From Chondrilla cf. caribensis (lineage: Eukaryota; Porifera; Demospongiae; Chondrillida; Chondrillidae), in the NCBI GenBank assembly GCA_964020155.1, contig OZ026567.1, forward strand, positions 2,697,430 through 2,761,429: a stretch of DNA of 64,000 bases, given 5' to 3'. Numbering within the stretch: position 1 is the first letter of the stretch; each line of letters begins with the position of its first letter. The translations under genes were made by a program, and so were the position numbers. Positions 11,759 through 22,629 of the stretch are shown piece by piece. The notes beneath the pieces were generated by a model. The model was given only the letters and a program-made list of their open reading frames with translations, had not been told where the DNA came from and made no database searches.

Positions 11759-13523
11759 CATTGTATCTCCAGATGCATATTCTTATTTTCATTGAATGCA
11801 TTGATAGAATGATAATTCTCAATTTCAATATAATTGTGATTGTGGATTCCCTTGTAGGATTCATATGATGTCGCAGGGGTAAACGAGGGCTTTTGTATTT
11901 TTATGGGCATGTTAACACAATATTCTGGTGAGGTTGGAAAATTCTTATACAAATTGTTCTCATGGTGTGCATACAAATATCTGTACAATGAAGCATTAAT
12001 CATAAAACGTTTACGTTCAGATTGGGTTGCTGTGCTATGGATCTGTTGCGTCACTTTCACGGTGTGTGTTGGGATTGGATTCTATAAGCCAACAGATAAG
12101 CTTGAAATGTACTTGATAGCCTCTTCTATTCATATATCACCTGTTGTTAACAAATACTTCCACTTCCTCCAATGCATGCAGTCCATATCATTTCATTTGT
12201 TGGGGGATACCAGTTGTTCTAGCGCTCTTACCATTCATTGAAGTAACGTATGGACTAGCAGGTCTATGGTGGTGAGTTCTGGAGATACTATGAAATGTAC
12301 AGAATAAGCATATAGTAGCTATGTATATCCACATCCCACAATTTTGGTGGTGAGTTCTGGTAGTACCATAGATCGATATACATATGTTTCTATGGTGATA
12401 CAAGTTCATCTCTATCAGATGTGAGAACATAGCACTGTCAAGATACCATTTCTAATTGTTTTATCATACATATATTTACAGTACAGTACAGTGTATGGTG
12501 TACAGTGAAATCTCTATTTATGGACATGATCCATAGTACATAGCAGACAAAGTTACATCCATAAAAAGTGGACTTCCTGTTGTACCAATGCATTTTTCAA
12601 CTCTAAAGAGTGGACAACCTCTCTACAGAGGACTAAGTGGCTGGTTCAAATGTGTCTGTTACTACAGAGATTCTACTGTACATCCAAGCAAGTGATATCC
12701 ATATGACAGTGACATTCCTGCTGCTGTCTTTATTTCCCCTGTAGTTGGATACGTTCGACCAGGGATATGGAATATTTTCCAGTTGGAGTGGCCTTCCAAT
12801 TCACATTGTACGTGTGTACATACAGGAAACGTGTGTTACTGTACGTTAATGATCCCGTACATACTGCTTCCCACCTACAGCTACTATGGTCCTATTGCTG
12901 TATTAGCTATTCTGACTGTGGTCTTGTCAATGACAATGATAATAATTGTACGCAGACGGGTGAGTATGTCTTTGGATGAGCACACACTGTACATATCTCC
13001 ATGTTATATCGCCTTTAGAAAGGATCCATTTCCTGTGTTTCCTCCCTGGAGTTGATGTGAATTTCATGTATCCTGATTAGCTACTTGCTGACCTTTCATG
13101 AGCTATTTAATAAATCAAATGTTACATTGCTGGGGGAGGGGGGGGATCTTAGCCAATTAGGGATACATGGGATGCTAATCTCTGTTCGTCTCTTTGATGT
13201 TACTACCAATTGGGATACATGTATGTACATATGTATGTATGTACAATACGTAATCACCATGTTGTATATGTACATTAGTCTTCCAAGTATCAAGGCAGCT
13301 ACGACCCCAGCAAAAGGGATGAAATAGTGAGTCTTTACTTCCATACATGTCAGTGAGTATGCTTATACTGTTGCATTGTGAATTTGTTCCATTAAAATGA
13401 CATAGAAAGCCATGCTGAAACAGGCGAGGAGTCTTTACTTCTATCCCTGGGCGTTTGCAATACTTTATGCTATACCTTTCATCAATAGGTGAGATTTAGT
13501 ATATGTACTGATGTACTAATGTA

Positions 13524-13597
<74 letters not shown>

Positions 13598-14727
13598 ACA
13601 AACACATACACACACACACACACACACACAAACACACACAAACACATACACACACATTTATATATAATATATTGTAAGTAGCACCAAGTTGACTTGGTTC
13701 ACTCTCCAGGTGCACTCATTGAATACATTGTATTAGTTTTGTAAGTAGGTCTATGCAACAATTGCAATAGTACGTCTATTGTTCTCAACGTGTCTTATAG
13801 TGATAATGATAATGAGTTGTGTATTGTTATTATGACACTTCCTCTCTTGTTTACTTCTGGAAAATGTGCATATCTTAGTGCTTGCAGCTTAAAACCTTGA
13901 AGAAGTGAATGGTACATTGCTCAATGCATATCTTCACAATTTCAATAGTTAATTTATATCTAAATTACTTTCAAAGTTGCTTTCTTAGACAAAGTGTAAT
14001 GCTGCAATTTTAAATCATTACAGGAAGCTGAAAATCATAATTATACCTAATTATCGTGATAATTGTGATTATGATTCATAAATAGGTTATATAGGTGATA
14101 TGTGTGATATAGGTTTTACTCAGGCCTATTTGAAAGGCGTGGTTTTAGTAGTCATTTATTTCCATTGTCCTTCCTCAGAATTCGGCAGGCAGCCGGCGCT
14201 ACTGATGATGTCATCCCTGTGGGTCTCAGTTTTGTTTTGTGGTTTTTCCATGCCAACACTCTACCACTTCTAGGTAGGAATGGAGTGTTTGTATGGGGGT
14301 GGGGTGTGTTTGTGTCCACAATTGGTGAATAGGCTATTGTATGTCTGGAAATATGGAAATGCAACGTTTGGTATACATTTGTAGTACTTTTAAACTATGG
14401 GTAGATGACGCACTGCCACAATTACCATTTAGGTACCGTTTATACTGTGATATTTGCATTGGATAAAGAAACGCGTTCTCGGCTAACATGGACGAACATT
14501 AAAGTGAGTCTAGCTCCCATCCCAACCTCCATACACTCATTTCATACACATCTCAGTTTTTAAGTGAAATTCCTAACTGAACACATGTACGTACATAGAA
14601 TGCCATTCTGTGTCACAACACCAGCCAAGTGGCTCAGCCCTACGCCATCGACATCACTGTCGAGGACAAGAGCAAGATGGAGCCAATAACCAGTAAAATT
14701 AGTGTAGAGGAAAGTGATGGAAAGTGA
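10801..14727 (+). CDS. seven-transmembrane receptor, cAMP-receptor-like (Dicty_CAR/GPR157-like class)
   Basis: Predicted plasma-membrane G-protein-coupled receptor, ligand unknown. Thirteen exons: 10801-10872, 10935-10987, 11360-11471, 11858-11927, 12021-12108, 12182-12271, 12745-12807, 12881-12959, 13279-13326, 13406-13488, 14179-14273, 14433-14503, 14599-14727; 350 residues. The short N-terminus has one N-glycosylation site (NAS). Hydrophobic segments lie at about 31-52, 61-79, 92-123, 133-151, 179-207, 235-252 and 265-294. Class features are PYHFICWGIPVV in TM4, AGLWCWIR in the second extracellular loop (Cys162, likely paired with the Cys in EGFCIF before TM3), YFYPWAFAILYAIPFINR in TM6 and HANTLPLLG in TM7. 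No DRY motif is present, as expected for this class. The 42-residue tail is rich in Ser, Thr, Glu and Lys. Exon 7/8 was resolved by phase: a 73-nt intron restores TM5. Intron 3 carries two long GT tracts. Confidence 0.85.
11501..11571. repeat. (GT)n microsatellite
   Basis: About 71 bp of pure GT in receptor intron 3. Long Cys-Val or His-Thr reading frames through it are artefacts. Confidence 0.97.
11665..11756. repeat. (GT)n microsatellite, interrupted
   Basis: A second GT tract in the same 386-bp intron, about 90 bp beyond the first, with rare AT and CT interruptions. Confidence 0.97.
12503..12678. mobile_element. TA-flanked MITE, family A
   Basis: A 176-bp element in receptor intron 6 that begins CAGTGAAATCTCT and ends AGAGATTCTACTG, with TA at 12501-12502 and 12679-12680. 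Internal GGACAACCTCTCTACAGAGG repeats the terminal motif, as in other copies. Confidence 0.7.
13525..13656. repeat. (CA)n microsatellite with AA/TA interruptions
   Basis: About 130 bp in receptor intron 10, built from CA runs broken at regular spacing by CAAACA and CATACA. Confidence 0.97.
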
Positions 14728-15580
14728 TGTTATAACAATCGGAGATGCTACAGGTGCAGTGAAAAAATCATTGATCATTTACAGTAGTAAGTGTACTCAA
14801 GTAGACTCATTAACAGCCTGTACATAGTGTGTTTTGGGTACATACAGTACTTTACTGTATGTACTCTCTATGGAATTTATTAGCCAGTTTTGATATTATG
14901 AACATTTTGTAATATTCTTACTGTGAACCTAGTACAGTTGTATAATTATTATTATTCTTGTATTGTTGAAATTTAATAGTACAAATAATTTAAATTGAAC
15001 AGTAGAATTATTTACATTGTAATACTAAAATTATATAGTTGATTTGGTAAATTTAATACGTTACTATTTTCTGAAATTAATAATGAGTATATCAAAATCT
15101 AGTGATATACTGTATGTATATAACATTATATCATATTTATACTGTATCGATCTATACGTATTATTATAATATTTAATTATACATCAGTGTATCATGCATA
15201 CATATAATACGTACATGCAAGCACTATGCATATACACATAATAGATCTAGATATAGTAATTTTCATATTATATGTATAATATACTGTATAAAAATTATAA
15301 TGATGCAATTTATTAATAATAATAATTATAGTCCTGCAAGCCTAGCTGTATGCGGGCATGAGCGTATGGCTTCTATCACTTCAATATATGCAGTGCTATG
15401 TACTAAACTTAATGCAAACAGACCGTGATGCATCAATAATGAGCAATGGAAATATGCACTGAACATAAACAATAGTAATAACATTAACGATAGTACAGGT
15501 TAATAACGTGAATAAGTGAGAAAAGAATAATGCAAAGCAGACATTATTAACAAATAACAATGTTGATAAGCAAAGATATA
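14728..15580. other. convergent intergenic region (receptor / DAW1)
   Basis: Very AT-rich 853 bp between two convergent 3' ends, with many AATAAT and TATAAT runs. The 3' UTRs of both genes should lie here. No ORF, RNA gene or element is recognised. Confidence 0.6.
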
Positions 15581-17088
15581 TTATCGCCACAAACGACAAG
15601 AGTTATCTTTACTTCCTGTCAAGTGTAGAAAGAACACACAATACATTACAAGGAAGGTGATAAGCATGGAACACACAATAAATACAGAGTCTTCACTAAT
15701 CAACCACAAATCACAAAGGAATTATGAGGCAGATTGAATACGACAATTATCCAAATCAATATGTTCATCAACAAACGTGTACAGAAATGAGTTTGGCTGA
15801 CAAAAGTGGTGGCAAATTAACAAGAATTCTGTCTATTACAATCAGTAATCAGCTTGAAAGTGGTCAGTGGCAGTGAAAGTAAGGTTAAGGTTGCATGCAC
15901 AATTCCCATTAAATATCTGAAGGTTAATTCTATCTGTATTCCTGACTGGGGAAGTACAGTATCACATGTTACCACTCAATGACACAGCCTTGTACACGCT
16001 TGACAAACAACAAACAAGTACGTAACTACCTGTACGTAACTCAACACAACAGTACATCTCAAAACCAATTGTGCACGGCATTGTGAAACCAACCAGTTAT
16101 TATGGTGTTCCCTTCATAATTGAATGCACAACTGAATATTTCATCAGTGTGACCTTCCAAGACCTGCAGACACTTCCCGGTGAGAGAATCCCACAGCCGT
16201 GCAGTTTTGTCAGTCCCACAAGTCAACAGGAGTGTTCCCTGAGGGTTGTAGCAAACCTGCACAAAATGTGCAGTACAAGATACATTTCACAAAGAACATA
16301 GGGGTGAGTGGAGTAACTTGGATACGTTTTTCAGACATGATTAATATTGAGCTATAGACCAGGGCCTTCAAATATCAAATCACCTGTCTACAGATATAAC
16401 AATGTCCCGAACCCCGTATCAAAACATAGCTTAGTTTCAGGAATGACCATTAATTAAAGTAATTAATTCCAAGTAAACCTTCTATTTCACCCACTTTACC
16501 CGACATACATATGTAGGTAAGCACAGGGATAGCAGCTGCTCACAACTCACCTTGGACACCTCCCCATCATGGCCTTCCAACTTTGTGACACAGTTTTGTG
16601 TTATTGAGCTGTATACCCTGACTGCACCATCGGCCGATGCTGTTGCTAAGTGATGACCAGTGTAGTCAAAAGCTACATCCAATATTTCATCTTCATGACC
16701 TCTGCATATCGAAAATTCATTCTTAATACAATTATTCACTACAAATACAGAAATGAAGGAAAAGACATGCATACATTACTGGTATACACGTGGACTGACC
16801 GCAGAGTGGCAATACATTTTCCACTTCCACAATCCCAGAGTTTACAGGTCTTATCCATTGAACCAGTGGCAATGATGGACCCGTCGTAACTGAATTGAGC
16901 ACTGGAAATCTCCGCTCGATGACCAATCAGTGTATGCAGTCTTCTGCCAGAAACGGGATCCCAAACAGATACAGTGTTGTCAAAAGACCCGGTGATTAGC
17001 TTATCTCCCGATGAGTTGAAGTGTACACATATCACTTCTGCTGAATGTCCCTATTGTTTGGAACTCCAGTAAGTTATGGAATATACTA

Positions 17089-17135
<47 letters not shown>

Positions 17136-19547
17136 ACATATTATCCTATACTAATACATAATCCTTTCACTCACAGCTAAGGTGTGGAGCTCCTTGCCAT
17201 CTGCAATGTTCCACAGTTTGGCAGTGGTGTCCATGCTCCCAGTAGCAATCAAAGTGCTTTGAGGGTTGAAACTCAAACAGACTATCTCCGCAGTGTGGCC
17301 TCTAAAGGTGTGGTAGCACTTGCCACTCTCACTATCCCAGAGCTACGGCATGTGTGAGAGAGACAACAGAACTCAATCATCATGTCTATCATATACAGTA
17401 CTGTATACTTACACTGAAAATATACACACTACTCTACACTGTGCATTTGGTTATATAACGCACTAGACTGTAATTGGATATGTGTACATAAACAAGCATG
17501 TATTGACTGTGTACTGTACTGTACGTGCATGTGTACTGTTGAAAACAAACAATTTAGCATGTATACTGGCATGGTCGACTATGATGAAGTGACTATGTGT
17601 GGTAGTAGAGGTGGGGATAGTCTGCTGGAGGTGCTGCAACCAGGCAAGGCTTCACTTAGGGGCAGGTAAAAGCTCACCACCACCACCACCACCAATGCTG
17701 ACATTTATACAACAGTTAATAACATTGGTTTATTTATATCTTTAGAAATTTCACTTTTTCAGCCCTTGGCAAATTTTAAAATGAAGCTCCAACATTGAAC
17801 ACAGAATCAATCCATTTTTGTTCAACAATTCTGTCTTACAATAACGAGATAGCATAAAATAGAACCGACTGTAGAGACTACACATGTATCTACACACCTA
17901 ACTAACATGTACTCTTAAAATGAGCACCAAATATCCCCCCACCACCACCAAAAATTACCATGACAAACCTTGCAGGTTTTATCAAATGAACCAGTGGCAA
18001 TTTTATCTCCATATGGGTTGTTGAAGCCAACAGCATACACAACATTGCGATGTCCTTCCAGTGTCAGTAGCTCCTCTCCCGACATGGTGTCCCACACCTT
18101 ACATGTTCGATCGTAACTTCCAGTTATGAACCGAGAACCTGCCTTGTTGAATGCCACGTTAGTCAATGGGAGTATGTGAGCTCTAAGTACCTGTGACATC
18201 CGGGCATAGCAAGTTTGAATATTGCACGTACAGGACTTGAAAACAACTGACCTTGAATAATAGGAACTGCTTGTTGGGTTCGCTGAATTTTTGTTGAAGT
18301 TCTAGTCAACAAAACAATAACAAAGGATAATATTAAACACTAAATCCAATAGCCTGGTTTATATGTACACTGTCTCTTGATTCTGGAGAGGCTCACCACA
18401 GACTTTAAAACTGACACATCATTACATAACAATAAACAACACAATTCTATGCAATAAACAACACAATCCGGCTCTCCATGAACTGACTGGTAATGAGGCT
18501 TGCAACTTGCTCTTCTCTTCTCGGAGAAATCAATGGTTCCCTTTCCAATATTTCACGAACCAGGGTGGGAACATCAGAGCTACAAGGGAGGCAAACATAA
18601 TATGCATATCATACATACACCATTTTAAGGGTAAATACACTAGAATACTTGATCAGCAAACACTACCCTCAGTCTATAATCCACAAACACCAATTTGAAT
18701 GTAAATGAATCTCTGTGGTAATACACTACTCTCCAAAAGAAAGCTAACAGTTATTTCACTCATCATGAACAAGTGAGGTATAGCGAATACTCATTAATCT
18801 GCCACAATTCGTTTTCGAAGAATATGGTGGATTAACAGGTTTGGTGGATTAATGGATATTCATTGGTACTTGTACATTATATTGGTACTGGGAAATTGTG
18901 GCAGATTAAAAGGCTTGGCGGAATAAGCAGTGGTGGACTAACAAGAATTCAATTCTATCATATGAACAGAATGGCCTAGTGTTGGAATAGTACATTCAAA
19001 TAATAAGTCCTTTGTATACATCTTTGCCTTCACCTTTACTAGAACATACACATATGTAGCAGGCAGGATTGCACAATCTATTTGCATAAGGTGAATTGTA
19101 TGAAAAATATGGTCGCAAAAACTTGAAGAGAATCATTTAAAACAGTATAAGTGTGTACTACAAGTGAATTACAGTTACTGGTGGTTATACACCTCACAGA
19201 CCGACACTCACTCGGGCCTGAGATCCAACAGGTCGATGGATTTGGTCTTGACTTCTCCGGATTGCTCATACTCCAGAATAATCCCTGTCAGATATCGAGG
19301 AGTTAAATAACATATTATCTATGTAGCAAGTTAGTGTGACGAGTGTACATTAGCCTATACTACAGATCCTATTCTATCCTGTATGTATATAGCAAATCTA
19401 TCGTGATGCGAACATAATTGAGAGATGTTGGCAAATTGAGTCAGAAACGAGAAATCAAGTCTGATATTTTGTAGTTGTATGAGTACAAAACTATGTACTA
19501 AACTTACCTGGCGGAAAGTACCGCAAAAGAAACCTCTTCAACTTCAT
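15581..19547 (-). CDS. DAW1: dynein assembly factor with WD repeats 1
   Basis: Cytoplasmic/ciliary adaptor that delivers axonemal outer-arm dynein for import into cilia. Exons: 19547-19508, 19284-19212, 18579-18488, 18301-18252, 18190-17969, 17342-17175, 17050-16800, 16701-16551, 16256-16094, 15615-15581; 414 residues, one fewer than I recall for human. The protein opens [14 protein letters not shown], nearly identical to vertebrate DAW1. Eight WD repeats follow, beginning [14 protein letters not shown], with family blocks such as [41 protein letters not shown] and [14 protein letters not shown]. The last 35-nt exon supplies [11 protein letters not shown] and the stop, completing the eighth blade. 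The donor before it is weak (ACTG|GTTGGT); reading through gives a different 10-residue tail and a stop at 16059. The gene lies 130 bp downstream of GTF2F2 on the same strand. A flagellated-cell role is expected from the family. Confidence 0.95.
17095..17132. repeat. (CA)n microsatellite
   Basis: A short pure CA tract in the DAW1 intron between the exons at 17342-17175 and 17050-16800. Confidence 0.95.
18781..18955. mobile_element. MITE family B, degenerate copy
   Basis: It begins TAGCGAATACTCATTAATCT and ends GGACTAACAAGAATTCAATT. GGATATTCATTGGTAC and GGAAATTGTGG inside are shared with 28500-28661. It lies in DAW1 intron 2. Confidence 0.55.
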
Positions 19548-19573
19548 TGCAGACGTGTACTCTTGGCAGCCAT
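19544..19573 (-). promoter_or_regulatory. upstream ORF whose stop overlaps the DAW1 start (ATGA)
   Basis: Ten codons (peptide MAAKSTRLQ, then TGA) in a good start context (AAAAATGGC). The TGA stop shares two bases with the DAW1 ATG. If the transcript starts upstream, DAW1 translation would need reinitiation or leaky scanning. If transcription starts inside, AAAATGGC could instead be a YY1-like initiator element. Confidence 0.45.
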
Positions 19574-19677
19574 TTTTAAAAACTTGAAACATATTAATTT
19601 TATACTATTTAAATACTGTATATTTATATACTGTGGAATATACGTACAAGGTGGTATAACCATAGGTATAACATTAT
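19548..19677 (-). promoter_or_regulatory. GTF2F2 3' UTR / DAW1 promoter overlap
   Basis: Only 130 bp separate the GTF2F2 stop from the DAW1 ATG on the same strand. No canonical AATAAA is seen in it on the minus strand. AGTATAAAATTAAT could act as a TATA-like element. Both 3' processing of one gene and initiation of the next must occur here or inside the neighbouring gene. Confidence 0.5.
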
Positions 19678-21378
19678 TCATTGTTCGGTTTCAGCTTCGG
19701 CTTTCTTGTAGTGTCTGTACTCTGGTTTTAGCTCGTACATGTTTTTGTGCGGGTTTTTGGTATTGTATTTGCAAACTTCCCGCAATATCTCCTTCAGATA
19801 TGAAGGAGGCTGCGCAGTCTTCTGTACCAAATCCTTGAATGTGTAATATTGATGAGCCTGGAAGGCTGTGAAGAGGTGGTCCAGGACAACCTCTCTATCG
19901 AGTCGTGCTCGTCTTCCTAATTCCTTTTTTTTCAAATGGTATTCTTGCTGTAAAAAGTAGAGTCGCAATGAAGAAACAATAAAACAGTCTTTTAAGTAAC
20001 ACATTAGAATATTTGGCATAAAAACGGTGAAATTGATCTGATAAACGAAGCTTACATCAGGTTTGTGATAGGGAACTGGTATAAGATTGGGAAGTGCTGT
20101 GTTCTTGATCTGCTGAACCTGGTGCTTGGGCTCTTGGGCGTCCAACATTTGCTTTCTGATGAAGAAAAGGCATCAATATACCTAACACACACACATGATT
20201 TGAAAATCTATATCTATCTATACATGGGCGCGCGCATGCGCGTGTGTGTGTGTGCGTTTGTGTGTGTGCATACATTTGTGTATTACTTCTTGAAAGACAT
20301 GCTAATGATCTGAGGGTGTATCTCTGAATATGTGTGTCAATTTACATCACTTTTACACTATAATGTTATTAAAAACACATCAACAGCACAAAATTCATTC
20401 ACTTATAAATCAAAGAACCTGCACAATACATGATAGTCCATGTAGAAATGGCACACCATATATTATCAGGTAGCTATAGATGACTGTATTACTGTCGTAA
20501 AATTGTAATGTGTTGAACATTACAGAATAGCCAGTTTGTTGATCAAGCCTACTCCACAGGTTAGGGAACCTACATTGAATGAAGTTTAAAATACACTCTT
20601 TCTACTCCTACTGATGTTACGAGTACACGTTGTTATGAAACGTGGTAATGTAGTCGCAAACACATGTATGCAGACACTCCTTTGTACATATTGAGATACA
20701 CAGTAAATGCTTACAAACCTCTTCAGCTGTAAGTAATGCTTATTTTGGTGTGGTTGCATTTCTGCCTTTTGAACCACTTTCCCTTCAGCTACAAGCTTCC
20801 CTTCAGTATCTTCAGAGAACACATACATGGATTGATTGCCAAAACTTTGTAGATGAACTTTGTGTTCCCTGGGAATCTCTATCCCAGTGGAGCCCTCCAA
20901 TGATGACCCAGCTGTATCACTGCCGGTGCCTTTAACTGCCATTTCCCTTGCTACCTCTGGACTGAGGTCGAACTGTAATTGTGTCTTCTGACCACTAACA
21001 ATTAGAACAGACACACAAACTACTGTAGCTATTGGTTTGAGGAAGAGTTGATGTATATGCGTGCAAATCATACTTACACTAAGATAATAGCGTATTATGT
21101 CATTAGCTACGTTTATAAGAATGGTTAGACAAAACATAATGTCACACACCTGTTGGCTTAAATATACAAAAACAGCCTTCCCAAATGTATGTACCTTCTA
21201 TATGCTGTGCATATTCATACAGATGTACATGTTACAATACATTCAAAGTACATTTTCATACCGAGATATTGACAGGTATATGTACAATTAACACAAACAC
21301 ACACACACACACACACAAACATACACACACACACACACACAAACATACACACACACATGAACACACACACACACATAC

Positions 21379-21425
<47 letters not shown>

Positions 21426-22247
21426 CACGCACACACACAAACACACACACACACACACAAACACACACAAACACACACACACAGATGCACATAACAGAGA
21501 CATACACATTGATTTTCATCACTCCAACTTCATCATGTGATGTTTTCTTCCATGCTTCCGACAAGTAATTGGGTACCTAATGATGAAAGAACACAAGTGA
21601 CGGGCACCATTCACTGTAAACATGAGGACAATATACAGAGGGATAGATACCCACATCCAAATCTCTTCAAAATATATCAATCTCTACAAAAGTGAGTTGT
21701 CTAATTAGTGTGCATTCTAGATGCTCAGTTCTTATATTAGAAGATCAGACATTTATTCTTTGGATGTCAGGATAATTCGTTTGGTGTACAATAACCAGGA
21801 ATTGATACACACCGATGACGTTGAGTTGGCAATCAACGAAGTTCAGAGGTATCAGCATCACCAACAATTCTCAATACATAGATACTGTATGGTGATATTA
21901 TACCACGACAACTCCAAGAGGAGGTCATCTTGTGTACCCAATATGTGACGACAATAATTATATAAATCCAGAAAACCACGAGCTCAAGTGGAGCCCTTCA
22001 TAGAATCCATGCACAATAAATCGTGTCGTAGTCGTGTCAGTGTCGTAGCTGTACTATCATTGATTCTAGACTGTAGAGAGGATGTAACTTACTAGTGTTA
22101 CCGCCACTTGTACTCAGTTTGAGGAGATAGCGCGTAAGTTAGAAAAGTATACACGAATAAGACACTACTCGCCTTTATGAGCCAAACGCCTCTAGATGCG
22201 CCTGTCAAATCTAGCTCTTTTCCTTTCTTGTCCTTACCCTTACCCAT
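19678..22247 (-). CDS. GTF2F2: general transcription factor IIF subunit 2 (TFIIF beta, RAP30)
   Basis: Small subunit of TFIIF, which binds RNA polymerase II and recruits it to the preinitiation complex. Exons: 22247-22173, 21576-21506, 20994-20719, 20155-20056, 19947-19678; 263 residues. The N-terminus has a Lys/Gly-rich start, then LDLTGASRGVWLIK and VPNYLSEAWKK, matching the RAP30 dimerisation domain. FGNQSMYVFSE and VVQKAEMQP continue it. The C-terminal winged helix shows LFTAFQAHQYYTFKDLVQKT, YLKEILREVC and ELKPEYRHYK. Intron 1 starts with GC instead of GT (AAG|GCGAGT). The exon 2 end was placed at the stronger GTATGT donor because it alone restores phase. Intron 2 has a long CA tract. 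Confidence 0.95.
20228..20270. repeat. GC/GT alternating purine-pyrimidine tract
   Basis: GCGCGCGCATGCGCG followed by GT repeats, about 43 bp of alternating purine-pyrimidine, in GTF2F2 intron 3. Confidence 0.9.
21293..21484. repeat. (CA)n microsatellite, interrupted
   Basis: About 190 bp of CA with CAAACA, CATACA and CACGCA variants in GTF2F2 intron 2, ending 22 bp from the exon at 21506-21576. Confidence 0.97.
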
Positions 22248-22629
22248 CGGACGAAGAAGCCGATAATATTGCGCAATTAAATAAACGCCTTATGGCGCTA
22301 GTCTAGCTTTATAACCGACATTGCAGTGCTTGCTTAAAAAGTACCTTGCAATTGGTTATAGTATGCGATGGGCGTGTAGCTCAGTTTATACTCAATCTAT
22401 ACACAGTAATATCATTATGTATCCTATAAACTCTTCAACTGTATAATATTATTGTACTGATATAGCAACTATAATATTACTATTAACATTGTATGGTAGA
22501 GGGCGTGACGTGAGTATAAAATATAGTTGTAGCTAAATACAATACATGCATGTTTACATAAAATCAAGTATAGATTATCAATTACATGACATTATTACTA
22601 TATAGCACAATATTAATATACATATTAAT
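22248..22629. other. intergenic region, GTF2F2 promoter side and AMDHD2 3' flank
   Basis: 382 bp between two same-strand minus genes. The part nearest 22248 should hold the GTF2F2 promoter, and the AT-rich part near 22629 the AMDHD2 3' UTR. No clear poly(A) signal, ORF or repeat is recognised. Confidence 0.5.

Noticed and set aside
12745..12959. One continuous receptor exon across 12745-12959
   Set aside because: The frame changes between TM4 and TM5; a 73-nt intron (12808-12880) with a good acceptor gives both WCWIR and the TM5 sequence in phase.
16059..16262. Reading the DAW1 last exon straight to the TGA at 16059
   Set aside because: The resulting tail does not match WD8, whereas the 35-nt exon at 15581-15615 restores the expected C-terminus and phase.
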